Source: Bordetella genomosp. 13 (GTDB taxonomy: Bacteria; Pseudomonadota; Gammaproteobacteria; Burkholderiales; Burkholderiaceae_B). From it: a stretch of 64,000 nt of DNA. Of the stretch, positions 25,096 to 37,400 are shown in pieces. Made by a program: the position numbers and the translations under genes. The stretch's first letter is position 1, and the number at the start of each line of letters is the position of its first letter. The notes under the pieces are model-generated. The model was not told where the DNA came from and ran no database searches. It saw only the letters and a list, made by a program, of their open reading frames with translations. The DNA lies in contig NZ_VEHL01000001.1 in NCBI RefSeq assembly GCF_007679965.1, forward strand, positions 1,116,001-1,180,000. Reading direction: 5' to 3'.

Positions 25096-25127
25096 CAAGT
25101 CCGCGATTCTCCATCACGAACTGTCAT
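25096..25127 (+). promoter_or_regulatory. Motif B promoter-like site upstream of the giant haemagglutinin gene
   Basis: CAAGTCCGC (25096-25104), 18 bases, GTCAT (25123-25127). Left flank TATGTAACT resembles the other three sites. It ties the giant protein to the DING genes as one regulon. Confidence 0.6.
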
Positions 25128-25445
25128 TTCGGTGCGCGATGATGGAGCGTTACCGTTTGTCGTACATCGCTCCCAGCATGGCCAAGACCTTGAATCCCTT
25201 CGATAAAACAAAAAGGGAATTGCTCGGCCGGTCTGCTGCGAATAATGCGGATTCTGTCATGCGGCATTGCACTGCGGCAATCCCCGATGGCGAATCCGTC
25301 AAATTCTCCCCGTATTCCCTGGCATGCCCGCCGACATCCGGCCGGCGTGCCATCGCCTTTACGCGTCTTCGCCTCATGCGGCGCCGCCTGCCGCATCGCG
25401 AGACTTCTGTCGCAAAGCTTTTTTCGGATTGATCGAAGGACAACC

Positions 25446-28400
25446 ATGCAAGGCAAATCGTTGGCATCGACCCGTATTGTCCGCACGCGCAGCCATGGCG
25501 CGGCATCATTGCACCGCTCGGCCCCGGTATTCCGCATGGCGCCGCTGGCGCATGCGTTGGCGGCTTTGTTGCTGGCCGGCGGTTCTTCCGCGGCCCATGC
25601 CGCCGGCGGAGCATGGTTCGCACAGTCCGGATCGTCCAAGGGCGCGGGCTTCACACGCAGCCCAGCCATCGTGATGCCGGGCGGGAACGCCCGCGCGCAA
25701 CAGCAGCAGGCGCAGGCCCAGCAGCGCCTGCAGCAGTCCATCCAGAACCTCAATCGCAGTGCATCGTCCATCTCGCAGCAGCTGGCCATGCAGGCGGCGG
25801 CGCGGCGCGCCGCGCAAGACGAGGTTTCGGCGCCCGACGGCTATCGCCAGGGCGGACTGTGGGACAAGGATGCCAGCGGCAATGCGCTGGCCTGGAGCGG
25901 CGCCGAGCGTCCCGTGGCAAGCGAGCAGAACGGCCAGACGAAGGTCACGGTCAAGCAGACGGCCGACAAGGCGATCCTCAACTGGGATACCTTCGACATC
26001 GGGCGCAACACCACGCTGGCGTTCGACCAGAAATCCACCGATGCCGTGCTGAACAAGGTCGTGGGTTCTGTCGCGCCCAGCCGCATCCAGGGCAGGATCC
26101 AGGGCGATGGCACGGTCATGGTCGTCAACCAGAACGGCGTGGTGTTCTCCGGCAGCAGCCAGGTCGACGTGCGCAATCTGGTAGTAGCGGCAACGCGGAC
26201 GGACCAGACCCGCACCGAGGGCGGCCAGACGATCAATCTGCTGGACGAGCAGTTCCTGCAGCGCGGCATCTTCTCGGCCGATGACTCTACTGCCGCCTTC
26301 AGCGGCGCCCAGGGTGCAATCCAAGTGCAAGCGGGCGCCAGCATCGTCACGCGCGCGCCGTCCACCGCCACGCAGGGCGGCGGCTATGTGCTGTTAATGG
26401 GCACAGAGGTGCACAACGCGGGTGCCATTTCCACACCCGCCGGGCAGGTGACGATGGCCGCTGGCGACGACTTCATCATCCGTCGTGGCCAGGGCACCGA
26501 GAGCAATCTTTATTCGACCACGCGCGGCAATGAGGTCACCGCGGTGCGCCGCAACCTGGCCACCTCGGCGCTGGTGGAGAACGCCGGGCTGTTGATCGCG
26601 ACGACTGGCGACATCACGCTGACCGGCGCCGACGTGCGCCAGCAGGGTAGCATCGCCGCGACCACCTCGGTGGACGTGCGCGGCACCCTGCATCTGCGCA
26701 CGGCCGCACAGTCGGGCGAGGCCGCGGGCCAGGTCGGCAGCATCACGCTGGCGCCGCAGGCCACCAGCGCCATCCTGCTGGAAGCGAATACAGACCTGAC
26801 GGCGCTGGACTCGCAGCGCAAGGCCGCGCTGGAACTGCTGGCCAAGCCGGAGGCCAGCCGCTATCGCACGGACCAGTCGCTGGTCGAGATCGTCAGCGAC
26901 GGCACGGTGGATTTCCAGGACCAGTCGCTGACCTTGGCCACAGGCGGCCAGATCGCCGTCACCGCGGGCGCGCGCGCGCTGGTGCGCCAGGGCGCCACGC
27001 TGGACGTGTCCGGCGCCGTGGGCGTTCGGGTGGCCATGGAGTCCAATAACCTGTCCGTCAACATCCAGGGCAACGAGCAACGCGACGCGCCGGTCAACCG
27101 CGACGACGGCGCGTTGAACAGCAACGACGTGTGGGTAGATCGGCGCGATCTGGTGTTCGTCAAGGGCGACTACAACGCCGACACCAATCCCAACGGCACG
27201 CCCGACCGCTGGTATACCGCCGGCGGTTTGTTGGAAGTCAGCGGGTATGTGGCCAATGCCGAGCACACCGCGGGCGAGTGGATGGCGCAAGGCGGCACGG
27301 TGCGATTCGCGGGCAAGGAAGTCGTCACGCAAGCCGGGTCGCGCATCAACCTGTCGGGCGGCACGCTGGACGTGCAGCCGGGTTACATCAACATGAGCTG
27401 GCTGCGGGGCGCCGACGGACGGCTGTACAACGTCTCCACCGCGCCGGGCGACATCCTGTATACCGGCATTTACAACGGCTACGAAGCTACGTCGGCCCGC
27501 TGGGGCGAGAAGGCCACGCGCCGTTTCTATAGTCCCCTGATCGGACCGCGCCAACGCTATGAGGCGGGCTACACGGTGGGCCGCGATGCGGGTTCCCTCG
27601 TCGTGGCCACCACCGCCTCCGTGCTCGAGGGCGAACTGGTCTCCGATGTGTTCAACGGTGATCGCCAGGTCGACCGGCCGCAGGCTGGCGTGGATGGCTA
27701 CAACCAGTCGCAAACCGCGGCTGCGCGGCGCGCGCGGCTGTGGATCGGCAATTATCTGCCGACATACGACACCGCCACCGGTGTCCTGGGTTACGAGCTG
27801 GACAAGACCTGGATCGGCCAAGAGATCGTCTTCGGCGGCGCACAGCAGGGTCTGGCCGAGACGCTGGGCCTGGACACGCCGATGAGCGAAGAGCAGGCCG
27901 GCACGATCCGTCTGGACGCCGAGGCGCTCGGGCGTTATCGACTAGGTGGCATCACCACGGCAAGCGAATCCGTCACGGTCGACAACGTGCTGCAGGTGGA
28001 TAACGGCGGCGAGATTGCGTTGAATGCGCATGACGTGCAGATCAATGCCAATCTGGTGGCGCGCGGCGGTCGGATCTCACTGGGCGATGCCGAGCTTCCG
28101 GATCAGGCCAATGCGGATGCGCATGTGTCTGTGGCCGAGAATGTGATGCTCGATGCTCGCGGCATCTGGACTGACCTAAGGCGCGACGCGGCCGATGTAT
28201 CCGGCGTGCCTTATGTGGATGGCGGTTCGGTGATCTTGCGCAGCACGGGCAGCGTCACGTTGCAGCAGGGGTCGGTCATCGACGTGTCGTCGGGCGGGGT
28301 GCTGGAGCGCGATAGGGCGTTGCGCAGGGCAGGCCGAGGTGGTGACGTTACGTTGGCGGCCAACGTGCGTGCTCTGAACAAGGTGCCGGGTGTAGTGACC

Positions 28401-31400
28401 ATCGGCGGTGACATCCGTGGTTATGGCGTGGTAGGCGGCGGCACGCTGATGGTGGAGTCGGGTGCGACGGTGAGTATCGGTGGACGAGTCTTGGAGCAAA
28501 ACGGGATATTAAAGGCAGGCGAGATTACCAAAGCTGCTTTAGTGCTGAATGAAGAGTTAAGCGTCGATGTGGGCGATGCATTACCCGTGGACTACGCATA
28601 TATCAAGAATTTTGCAGCTGCTGGTGAAGTCGTCGAAGCTTTTCCTAGTAGTTGGCCATTCGTTACGTTGATCGGAGATTGGCATATTCCAATTCCGATT
28701 AATGTCCTTGGCGGCGGGGAGGTAATACAGATTTTTTATAATGATTCCGACGGGGTCTCGCATTATTTACAACTTACACCGAGAGACACGCAGCAAGCGA
28801 TCATTCCGAAGGGTTCGGTGATTACTTTTATGTCTCGAAGCTCTCCGAGCATTTCTTTCCCAAGTTTCACAGTCCCAGATGGCGTATTTCGCGAAGGGTT
28901 TCCCATTGCACCTACGCCTGCTGTAATTAAAGCTGGAAACCCTTCTCCGGTCGCGACAACTTTTTCTCCAGGCACCTTGATTCCTGCCGGTGTGTCCCTC
29001 GGCGAAGATGTCGCAGTGTTGCCCGTGCTGCAATTGCCCCAACCATTTTTCGAGGCTGGATTCACTCACTACGACGTTCGCAGCCAGACGGAGTTGCTTG
29101 TTGCATCGAACAGTACCCTCAATGTGCGGATGCCCGTCTTCACTCTGAATGTAGAAGCTCAGCAGATAGCATCGCCCGGCGCCACCTCCGAAATAATCCG
29201 AACGTGGCTGCCACCCATTTACCTACAGGATCCCATCAGCGCTGTTCTTAAGCAGCGCGGCGGTGCGAGCCTGACATTGGGGAGTGGATCGGCCGTACTC
29301 AACGCTTACAGAACGTTGTCCGTGGAGGAGGGCGCGGTTATCACGGTCGACCCGGGCGAGCAGATTCGATTATTTTCAACCGGCCAAATGACGGTCGACG
29401 GGACGTTAAATGCACCGGGTGGGAGTATCACCTTGGGGCAAATCGGTATTGCTGCCACGAGCGCGGGCGAAGGGTATAACTCCGGCGTATCTCAGGCGCA
29501 TACGCGCTCCATCTGGATCGGCGACCACGCCCTGTTGGACGTATCTGGCCGCGCCGAGATGGCTGTCGATCAGCAGGGGCGGCGCTATGGCAATGTGTCC
29601 GAGGGCGGCAGCATCGTCGTGGGCGGTCAGATCGACGAGACGAAGGGTACAGTTTCCGCGCCCGACCTCTTCGTGGTGGTGCGCCCCGGCGCTGTGCTGG
29701 ATGCGTCAGGCGCGGCCGGCAGCCTGTATGTGCAAGGCAAGGGTGAGCAGTCGGTAGCGAGTGCGGGCGGTAGCATTGCGCTTAGCTCTTCTGCTGGACT
29801 CTACACGGATGGCACCCTGCGCGCAGCATCCGGCGGTGAAGGGGCTGCCGGCGGTACGCTGGCGGTCGGGCTGGAAGCGCCGTTCTATCGGACAGCAGGC
29901 GTGCAATCCGCGGTTCTGCAACCGCGTGAGTTGTTGCTCCGTCAAGCGCAGGGCGCCAGCCAGCTTGCCGACGATGCCCAGCCCGATCTGTCTGCGGGGC
30001 TCACTTATGGCCAAGCCACGCTGGGCGTCGACAGGATCTCGGCCGGCGGCTTCGATAACCTGGTCCTTTTCAGCAACGGCCTGATCAGCTTCGATGGCAA
30101 CGTGTCCCTGGACATGGGCCAGAGCATCCGTCTGTACTCCAAGGCGATGGGCCTATCGCAGGACGCTGCGGACTCGTCGCGCGTCGCCTTGAACAGCCCC
30201 TACTTGCGGCTGGCCGGGGTCAGCACGATCAAGTCGCCCGGCGATGTCTACACATCTCCCGCCTTATCCGACGGACAGACTCGCCTGTACACCGCAGGCG
30301 ATCTCCGCGCGATAGCAGACCTGATCGACATACGCGATGCGGTGCACTTCGGCGCAAAAGGCACTGTGCCGCAGGTTCTCGGTGCCCTGTCCGTCGAGCG
30401 GCGCACGTTCAACGACGTCACGCTGTACAGTCGCGGAGACATCCGGTTCCTGGGCGGCGTGTCGACAAGCCAGATCGCCAGCGGCGTCAGCACCGAGCTG
30501 GCCAGCCCGCGCAACATCAATCTGATGGCGGCACAGGTATACCCGGCCACGGGCGTAGGCGCTCGGGTGCTGGTAGGCCGCGACTGGGGCACAGCTTCCG
30601 ACGGCAGCACGCTGTACGACCCGGATTACAAGCTCACCATCGGCCGCACGACCGATGCCGATCCCGCCGTGCCGTACTCGGTGTTCGGCTCGTTGACGCT
30701 GGGCGCCAGCACGATCGAGCAGGGCGGAGTGCTGCGCGCGCCGCTGGGTTCGCTGGTGTTCGGCACGCAGACCGGCAGCATCGGCATCGCCAACCACGTG
30801 GTGCTGCTGCCAGGCAGCCTGACCTCGGTCAGCGCCGCGGGCCTGGTGATGCCGTATGGCGGCACTACGGACGGCATCACGTACTCGTACGCGGGGCAGA
30901 CGGTCAACCTGCAAGGCGTGGGCAGCCTGGCCAGCAGCGTGACGCTGGGCGGACGCCAGGTCGACGTGCAGCAGGGTGCGATACTGGACTTGTCCGGCGG
31001 CGGCGACCTGACTGGCGCGGCCTTCGTCTCGGGCCGGGGCGGCTCGACCGACGCCCGCTATCACCCGCTGGTGCAGAACCGCGCCGACGGCAGCTTCACC
31101 CTACCGGGCTTGAATACCAACCCGGTCTACGCCATCGTGCCCAGCAGCCAGGCCGTCTATGCGCCGGTCGCCGCCGAAGGCGGCGCGGTGGATCCGAACA
31201 TCGGCCGCCAGATCACCATCGGCGCTGGCGTCTCGGGCCTGCCGGCGGGCACCTACACGCTGCTGCCCTCCACCTATGCGCTGTTGCCCGGGGCGTTCCG
31301 CGTCGAACTCAACGGCGCGGCCAGCGCCGCCGTGCCCGATCGCGCCCTTGCGCTGCGCAACGGCTCGTGGTCAGTGGCCGGACGTCTGTCCACCGTCAAC

Positions 31401-34400
31401 ACGGGCTCGGCCACTCGGCCGGGCGGCATTCAGGACACCCTGTCCACGCGCATCACGCTGACCTCGGCGGACGTCCTGCGCAAGTACTCGCAGTACGTCG
31501 AAACCAGCTACGCCGACTTCGTCCGTGCGGACGCGCAGCGGCTGGGCGTGGCCCGGGCCATGCTGCCCGCCGACGCCCGGACCTTGCGGTTGTCGCTCAA
31601 GCCTGGCGCGGGCGCGGACTCGTTCCACTTCGAAGGCCTGGCGCGGTTCCAGGGCGCCGAGGACGGCTATGGCGGCGCGGTGACGGTAGACGGCACGAAT
31701 TCCGGCCGCGTCGAGATCGTCGGGCCGGACGCGGCGGCGACGCCGGGATACGCCGGCGTCACGTACCGCGCCGACCAGCTCAATGCGCTGGGCGCGCCCA
31801 GGCTGCAGATTGGCGGCAACGCCCGCGCCACCTACGGCGCGGACGGCAACCAGATGACGTTCGCCGGCGCGGAAAACGGCCTCACCCGCGAAGTGGTGCT
31901 GCGCGCGGGCGCGCAGCTGTCCGCGCCCGAGGTCTTCCTGATCGCCGACGATCCGCTGGGTACGAGCCGCAGCATCGTGATCGAGCCCGGCGCCAGCATC
32001 AACACCATCGGGCGCGGCGCGCCGGCCTATGACTCGTCGCAGGGCTATTACTACGCCACCGTGGGTGGCGCCAGTTCGTCGGTCATCGCGGCCTCCAACG
32101 GCTGGCTGGACCTGATCGCGGTGGATGCGACGCAGAATCCGGATACGGCGTCCAACCTGTCGATCGGCGTGTGCGCCACGGCGTGCGTGGATACGACGCG
32201 GCTGTACTCCGAAGGCACCATCGCGCTGGCGGCCGACGGCGACATCCAGTTCGGCGATGCGGTGCGCTACGGCACGCGCAACCTGTCGCTGCTGGTCAGC
32301 GCCTTCAACGTCGGCAGCGCCGAGAGCCTGGCGCAGGCCGCCGCGCAGCGGACGCTGCCCAATGGCCTGACGCTGAACCAGGAGCTGCTGGGCCGCCTGC
32401 TGTCCGGCGACACGGACTACGGCGCCCCGGCGCTGGAGAACCTGATCCTGACCGCGCGCCAGTCGCTGAACTTCTTCGGCACGGTGTCGCTGGATACGCG
32501 CGACCCGGTGACGGGCGTGTCGTCGCTGAGCCGCCTGGTGCTGGGCGCGCCGGCCATCTACGGCGCCGGCGCCGCCGGCGACGTGGCCACCCTGAGCACG
32601 TCCACGCTGGTATGGAACGGCGCCGCCACGGCGCCGGGCGCCATCATCAACGGCGGTGCGGGCACGGGCGCGGGCACCCTGAACGTCGAGGCCGAGCGCA
32701 TCGAGTTCGGTTTCGGCCCCAGCGCGCAGGCCAACGGCTCGGCCAGCCTGGACCGCATGGCGGTGGGCTTCGACACCGTCAACCTGAACGCCAGCGACCG
32801 CGTTACCGCCAACCACAAGGGCACCTTCTCGGTGTACGCCTCGCGCGGCGCGTACGTCGAAGGCAGCGGCTATGCGTACGAAGGCGGCACGCTGAACATC
32901 AACACGCCGCTGCTGACGGGCGAGGCCGGCGCGGTCAGCCGCGTCAAGGCGGGCGGGGCCATCACGCTGGCCACGCCGCAAGGCCAGCAGTCCGGCGCCA
33001 GCTCGGACGCGCTGGGCGCCGAGTGGGCGTTCGACGGCGCCAGCATCAACGTCGACTCGGCCATCGTGCTGCCCAGCGGCAAGCTGACGCTGGCCGCGCA
33101 AGGCGACGTGACGCTGACCGGCAACGCGCGCATCGACATGTCTGGCCGCAAGGTCGACTTCTTCGACGTCAGCCAATACAGCTGGGGCGGCGACGTGGTG
33201 GTGCAGAGCCGCGCGGGCAACATCACGCAGGCGGCGGGTTCCACGGTGGACCTGTCGGCGCAGAACAACCAGGCGGGCCGCCTGACCGCCACGGCGCTGG
33301 ACGCCTCGGCGGGCCTGATCGATCTGCAGGGCGGCATCCTGGGCGCGGCTTCCGGCCAGTACGACGCGGGCGGCACGCTGGTGTCCTACGGTTTTGGCGG
33401 CGTCGAACTGCACGGCCAGCGCATCGCGGACTTCAGCGGGCTGAACCAGCGGCTGACCGATGGCCAGGTGTTCGGCCTGCGCAGCTTCCAGACCAAAGAA
33501 GAGGGACTGGCCCTGGTCGTGGGCGACGAGCTGCGCGCGCGTCAGATCGAGGTGTCGGTGGACAACGGCACGCTGACCGTGCAGGGCAAGGTGGACGCCA
33601 GCGGCGAGCAGGTGGGCAGCATCCGCCTGGCGGCCGGGCGCGGACTGACGCTGGCGGGCACGTCGTTGCTGGATACGCATGGCACGGCGCTGCGCGTGGA
33701 CAGCTATGGCAAGATCATCGACGCGCCCAACCGCGCCGTGATCGAACTGAACGCGGGCAGCGGGCAACTGGTGCTGGCCGACGGCGCGCGGATGGACCTG
33801 CGCGCGGGCACCGGCGCGCCGCTGGCCGCCGATGCCGCGCGTCCCGCCGCGGGCGAGAACGACGGCCTGCCGCGCGGCACGGTCACGCTGTACGCGCCGC
33901 GCCTGGGCGGGGTGACGGCCGGCGACGTGGACGTCGATGCGCGTGGCACGGTCAGCATCCAGGGCGCGCAGACGGTCGCGCTGGTGGCCAACCAGCGCTA
34001 TGCCGACAGCGATGCCGCGCAGGACGCGGACGCCGACGCCGTGGTGCGCCCCGGCACCGATGCCGCCAGCGGCAAGGCCTATCGCCTGATCGACCAGGCC
34101 TACCTGAACAAGAAGAACGCCCAGAGCGTGCTGTTCATGGACGCCGCGGTCGCCGACCTCCGGTCCGGCGGCACACTGGCGGGCAAACTGGGCGGGCTGC
34201 TGGCCTACCAGGACGCCTTCCATCTGCGGCCGGGCGTCGAGATCGTCACGGCCAACGACCTGCGGATCTCCGGCGACGTGGATCTCTCCGGCTACCGCTA
34301 CGCCAGCGTCAATCCGCACAGCCAGAAGACCGCGGTCTACGGCTCGGGCGAGCCCGGCGTGCTGACGATACGCGCGGCGGGCAACATGGACATCAATGGC

Positions 34401-37400
34401 AGCCTGACCGATGGCTTCTCGCTGCCCAACGGGCTGGTCACGCCGGACGACAACGGCTGGATCCTGAAGACCGGCCTGCAGCCCTTCGGCGGCGACGTGG
34501 TGGTGCCCGCCAGCGGGCTGGTCACCTTGAACGACGGCACCTCGTACCCGGCGGGCACGAAGCTGAACTTCGCCGTGCCCATCAAGGCGGTAACGCTGAC
34601 CGCGGGCACGGTGATCGGCGCCGACGTGACGCTGAGCGCGCCGCTGGTGGTGCCGGCGGGCACGGTGCTGGCCGCGCCCATCTACAGCGCGGGCGGCGCG
34701 GTGCTGCAGGCCGCGGGCACGCGGCTGGCCGAGAGCGTGACGCTTGCCGCGGGCACGCGCCTGGGCGCGGGCAGCGTGCTGACCGCCAACGCGGCCATCA
34801 ACGCGATGACCTGGCCGGCCGGCGTGCCGCTGCCCGCCACGTTCCTGCAGAACGGCCGTCTGGCCCTGAAGGCAGGCTCCATCGTGCCGTGGAACGTCAA
34901 CGTGCGGCTGGTGGGCAACCCGGCCTCGGTGGTGCTGCGGCCGCGTACCGCGAGCAACGGCCAGCAGGGCTACAACTGGGCCGTGGCGCAACTGCTGCCC
35001 GAAGGCTCGCTGTCGTGGTCGATGCGGCTGGTGGCGGGCGCGGATGCGGCGGCGGCGGATACCCGCGCGCGCCTGGCGGGCGCGCAGGGCAGCCTGACGC
35101 TGGGCGATGCGCACGTCGCCACCAGCGGCACCAAGAGCCTGTACCCGGTGTTCAGCGTATTGCGCACGGGCACGGGCGACCTGGACGTGCTGGCCAGCGG
35201 CGACTTCCGCATGCTGTCGCAGTACGGGGTGTATACGGCGGGCACGCAGTCGGCCGGCGGCGATGACGCTGCCTACAACCTGGCGCGCGGCACGTATACC
35301 CCGTCGTCGAGCTCGGTGCTGGGCGCCGAGGGCAGCAGCTACGAGCCCTTCGTCAATGACGGCAGCGCCCGTAATCTGTACGCGGCCTATTATCCGACGG
35401 GCGGCGGCGATCTGCTGTTGCGCGCGGGGGGGACGATATCCGGAGACTCGCTCGGCGTGTCCACCCAGGACCCCACTTCGACCGACCGCATCCAGCATTC
35501 CAGCGCCAATGTGGGGAACTGGCTGTGGCGCCAGGGCACGGGCAGCGGCAGCGGGGCGGACAGTGTCGACACTGCGTGGTGGATCAACTTCGGCACCTAC
35601 ACGCGCGCGCCGTTCTCGTTCGACTCGGCGGTGTTTGCCGGCATCAACATGCCCTACCTGACCGGCTTCACCGGCGTGGGCACGCTGGGCGGCGGCAACC
35701 TGACCGTGGAGTCCGGCGGCAACGCGGGCACGCTGGCCGCGCGAGGCGGCACGGACACGAAGGACGTGCCGCGCAGCGATGGCCTGGTGCTCGCCGTGGG
35801 CAGCACGGGGCGCGTGGATGGCGCGACCGGTGCGCTGACCCTTACCGGCGGCGGGGACCTGAACGTGCGCATCGGCGGACAGTTCAATCCGTACGTGGAC
35901 CGGGCGATGTCGCCGTCGGGCCAGGCGCAGATGGACCTGTTCGGGGTGCTGGCCAACCTGCGGGGCGACACCGCGTTGAGCGCGGCATCGCTGGGCAGCC
36001 TGTCGTTGGCCTACGGCATCGCCAATCCCGCCGACGTCCGGGCCTTGGAACCGCTGCGCGCCAGCCGGGCCAGCGCCTTCGGCGGACTCGTGGTCCTGCC
36101 GGGCGATTCGTCGTTCAGCCTGTCCACGCGTGGCGACCTCGTGCTGGCGGGCGCGGGCGATCCGGGCCGCGTCGCGCTGCAGAACTCCACGCCCTTCACG
36201 ATGGGCGACACCGAGTACAGCGGCGGCGGGCTGAGCTGGTTCTCGCTGTGGACGGGGCATTCGGGGATCAACCTTTCGTCGGTGGGGGGCAACCTGACGC
36301 CCAGCACGCAGACGGAGAACGCGAACCTGTCTGGCCTGGTCACGCCCATCTCCGGGCAGAACTACTCGCAGACGGATGGCCGCTTCGTCTTCCCGTCGAT
36401 CCTGAGCGCGGTGGCATCGAGCGGGTCCATCTACTTCAGCTCGTTCGGGACGGGTCCGTCGGCGGCGCCGTACGCGCTGATGCTCGCGCCGTCGGCCTCG
36501 TCCAGCCTGAAGCTGCTGGCGCAGGACTCGGTGTACGCATCGAACTACTCCGTGAACGTTTCGGGCGCGGATCCCGCCTTCGTGCCCACGCCGCAGCGGG
36601 CCGCCTTCGTCGGCCGGACCGACTCGGGGGAGAACAGCGTCGTCGTCGCCAGCAACGTCGGCGCGGACAGCGTGGGCTCGACGGTCGAACGCTTCCCCAT
36701 CGTCGCTTTCGGCTCGGCCAGCGCGGCCGACGTCTCGCGCACGAACGACGTGGCGATGCGGGTGTACGCGAACCAGGGCGACATCGTCGGCCTGAGAACG
36801 GGCGAGCTGCTGACCTTCAGCACGGGTCAGGTGCAGTACGAAGGCGCGGGCCCGGTATGGATGCTGGCGGGCCGCGACATCGTCGGGTCGGGCACGCGCC
36901 TGGGGCAACCGGGCAGCCTGCCGCAGGAATTCTCGGGCGGCGCCGGCACGTCCATCGGCAACGTCTTCATCCACACCCACCAGGACGACATCTCCGTCGT
37001 CTCGGCCGGGCGCGACATCATCTTCGGCAGCTTCAACGTAGCCGGCCCCGGCACGCTGGACATCAGCGCCGGACGCAACCTGCGCCAGGAGAACCAGGCG
37101 TCCATTGCCAGCCTGGGCCCCATCGTCAACGTCGATCCCAACGACCACAGCAGCGGCGCGAACATCGCCATCACGGTCGGCGCGGGCAAGAACGGCCCCG
37201 ATTACGCGGCCTTCGTGCGGCAGTATCTCGACCCGGCCAACCAGGCCGTGACGGGCCAGCCGCTGGCCGATCAGCCGGGCAAGGTGGTGCACGTGTACAG
37301 CGGCGAGCTGACGCTGACGCAATGGCTGGCCGAGAATTACGGCTACACCGGCGACGCCGAGGGCGAGCAGGCCTTCCTGCAGGCCAAGCAGCAAGAGCTG

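Larger units (their letters stand above)
24891..25445. other. Intergenic/leader region upstream of the giant haemagglutinin gene
   Basis: Contains the copy-3 terminator hairpin (24942-24975) and a motif-B site (25096-25127). The remaining 318 bases to the ATG at 25446 form a long leader. An open frame at 25139-25432 has no recognisable product and I do not call it. Confidence 0.6.

Noticed and set aside
25139..25432. Possible 97-residue gene in the haemagglutinin leader
   Set aside because: No recognisable domain, no good ribosome-binding site, and it lies in the presumed 5' leader.
31371..37394. Very long minus-strand open frame (about 2000 codons) opposite the haemagglutinin gene
   Set aside because: High GC leaves few stops antisense to a real gene; the composition is His/Arg/Ala-rich nonsense while the plus strand has clear homology.
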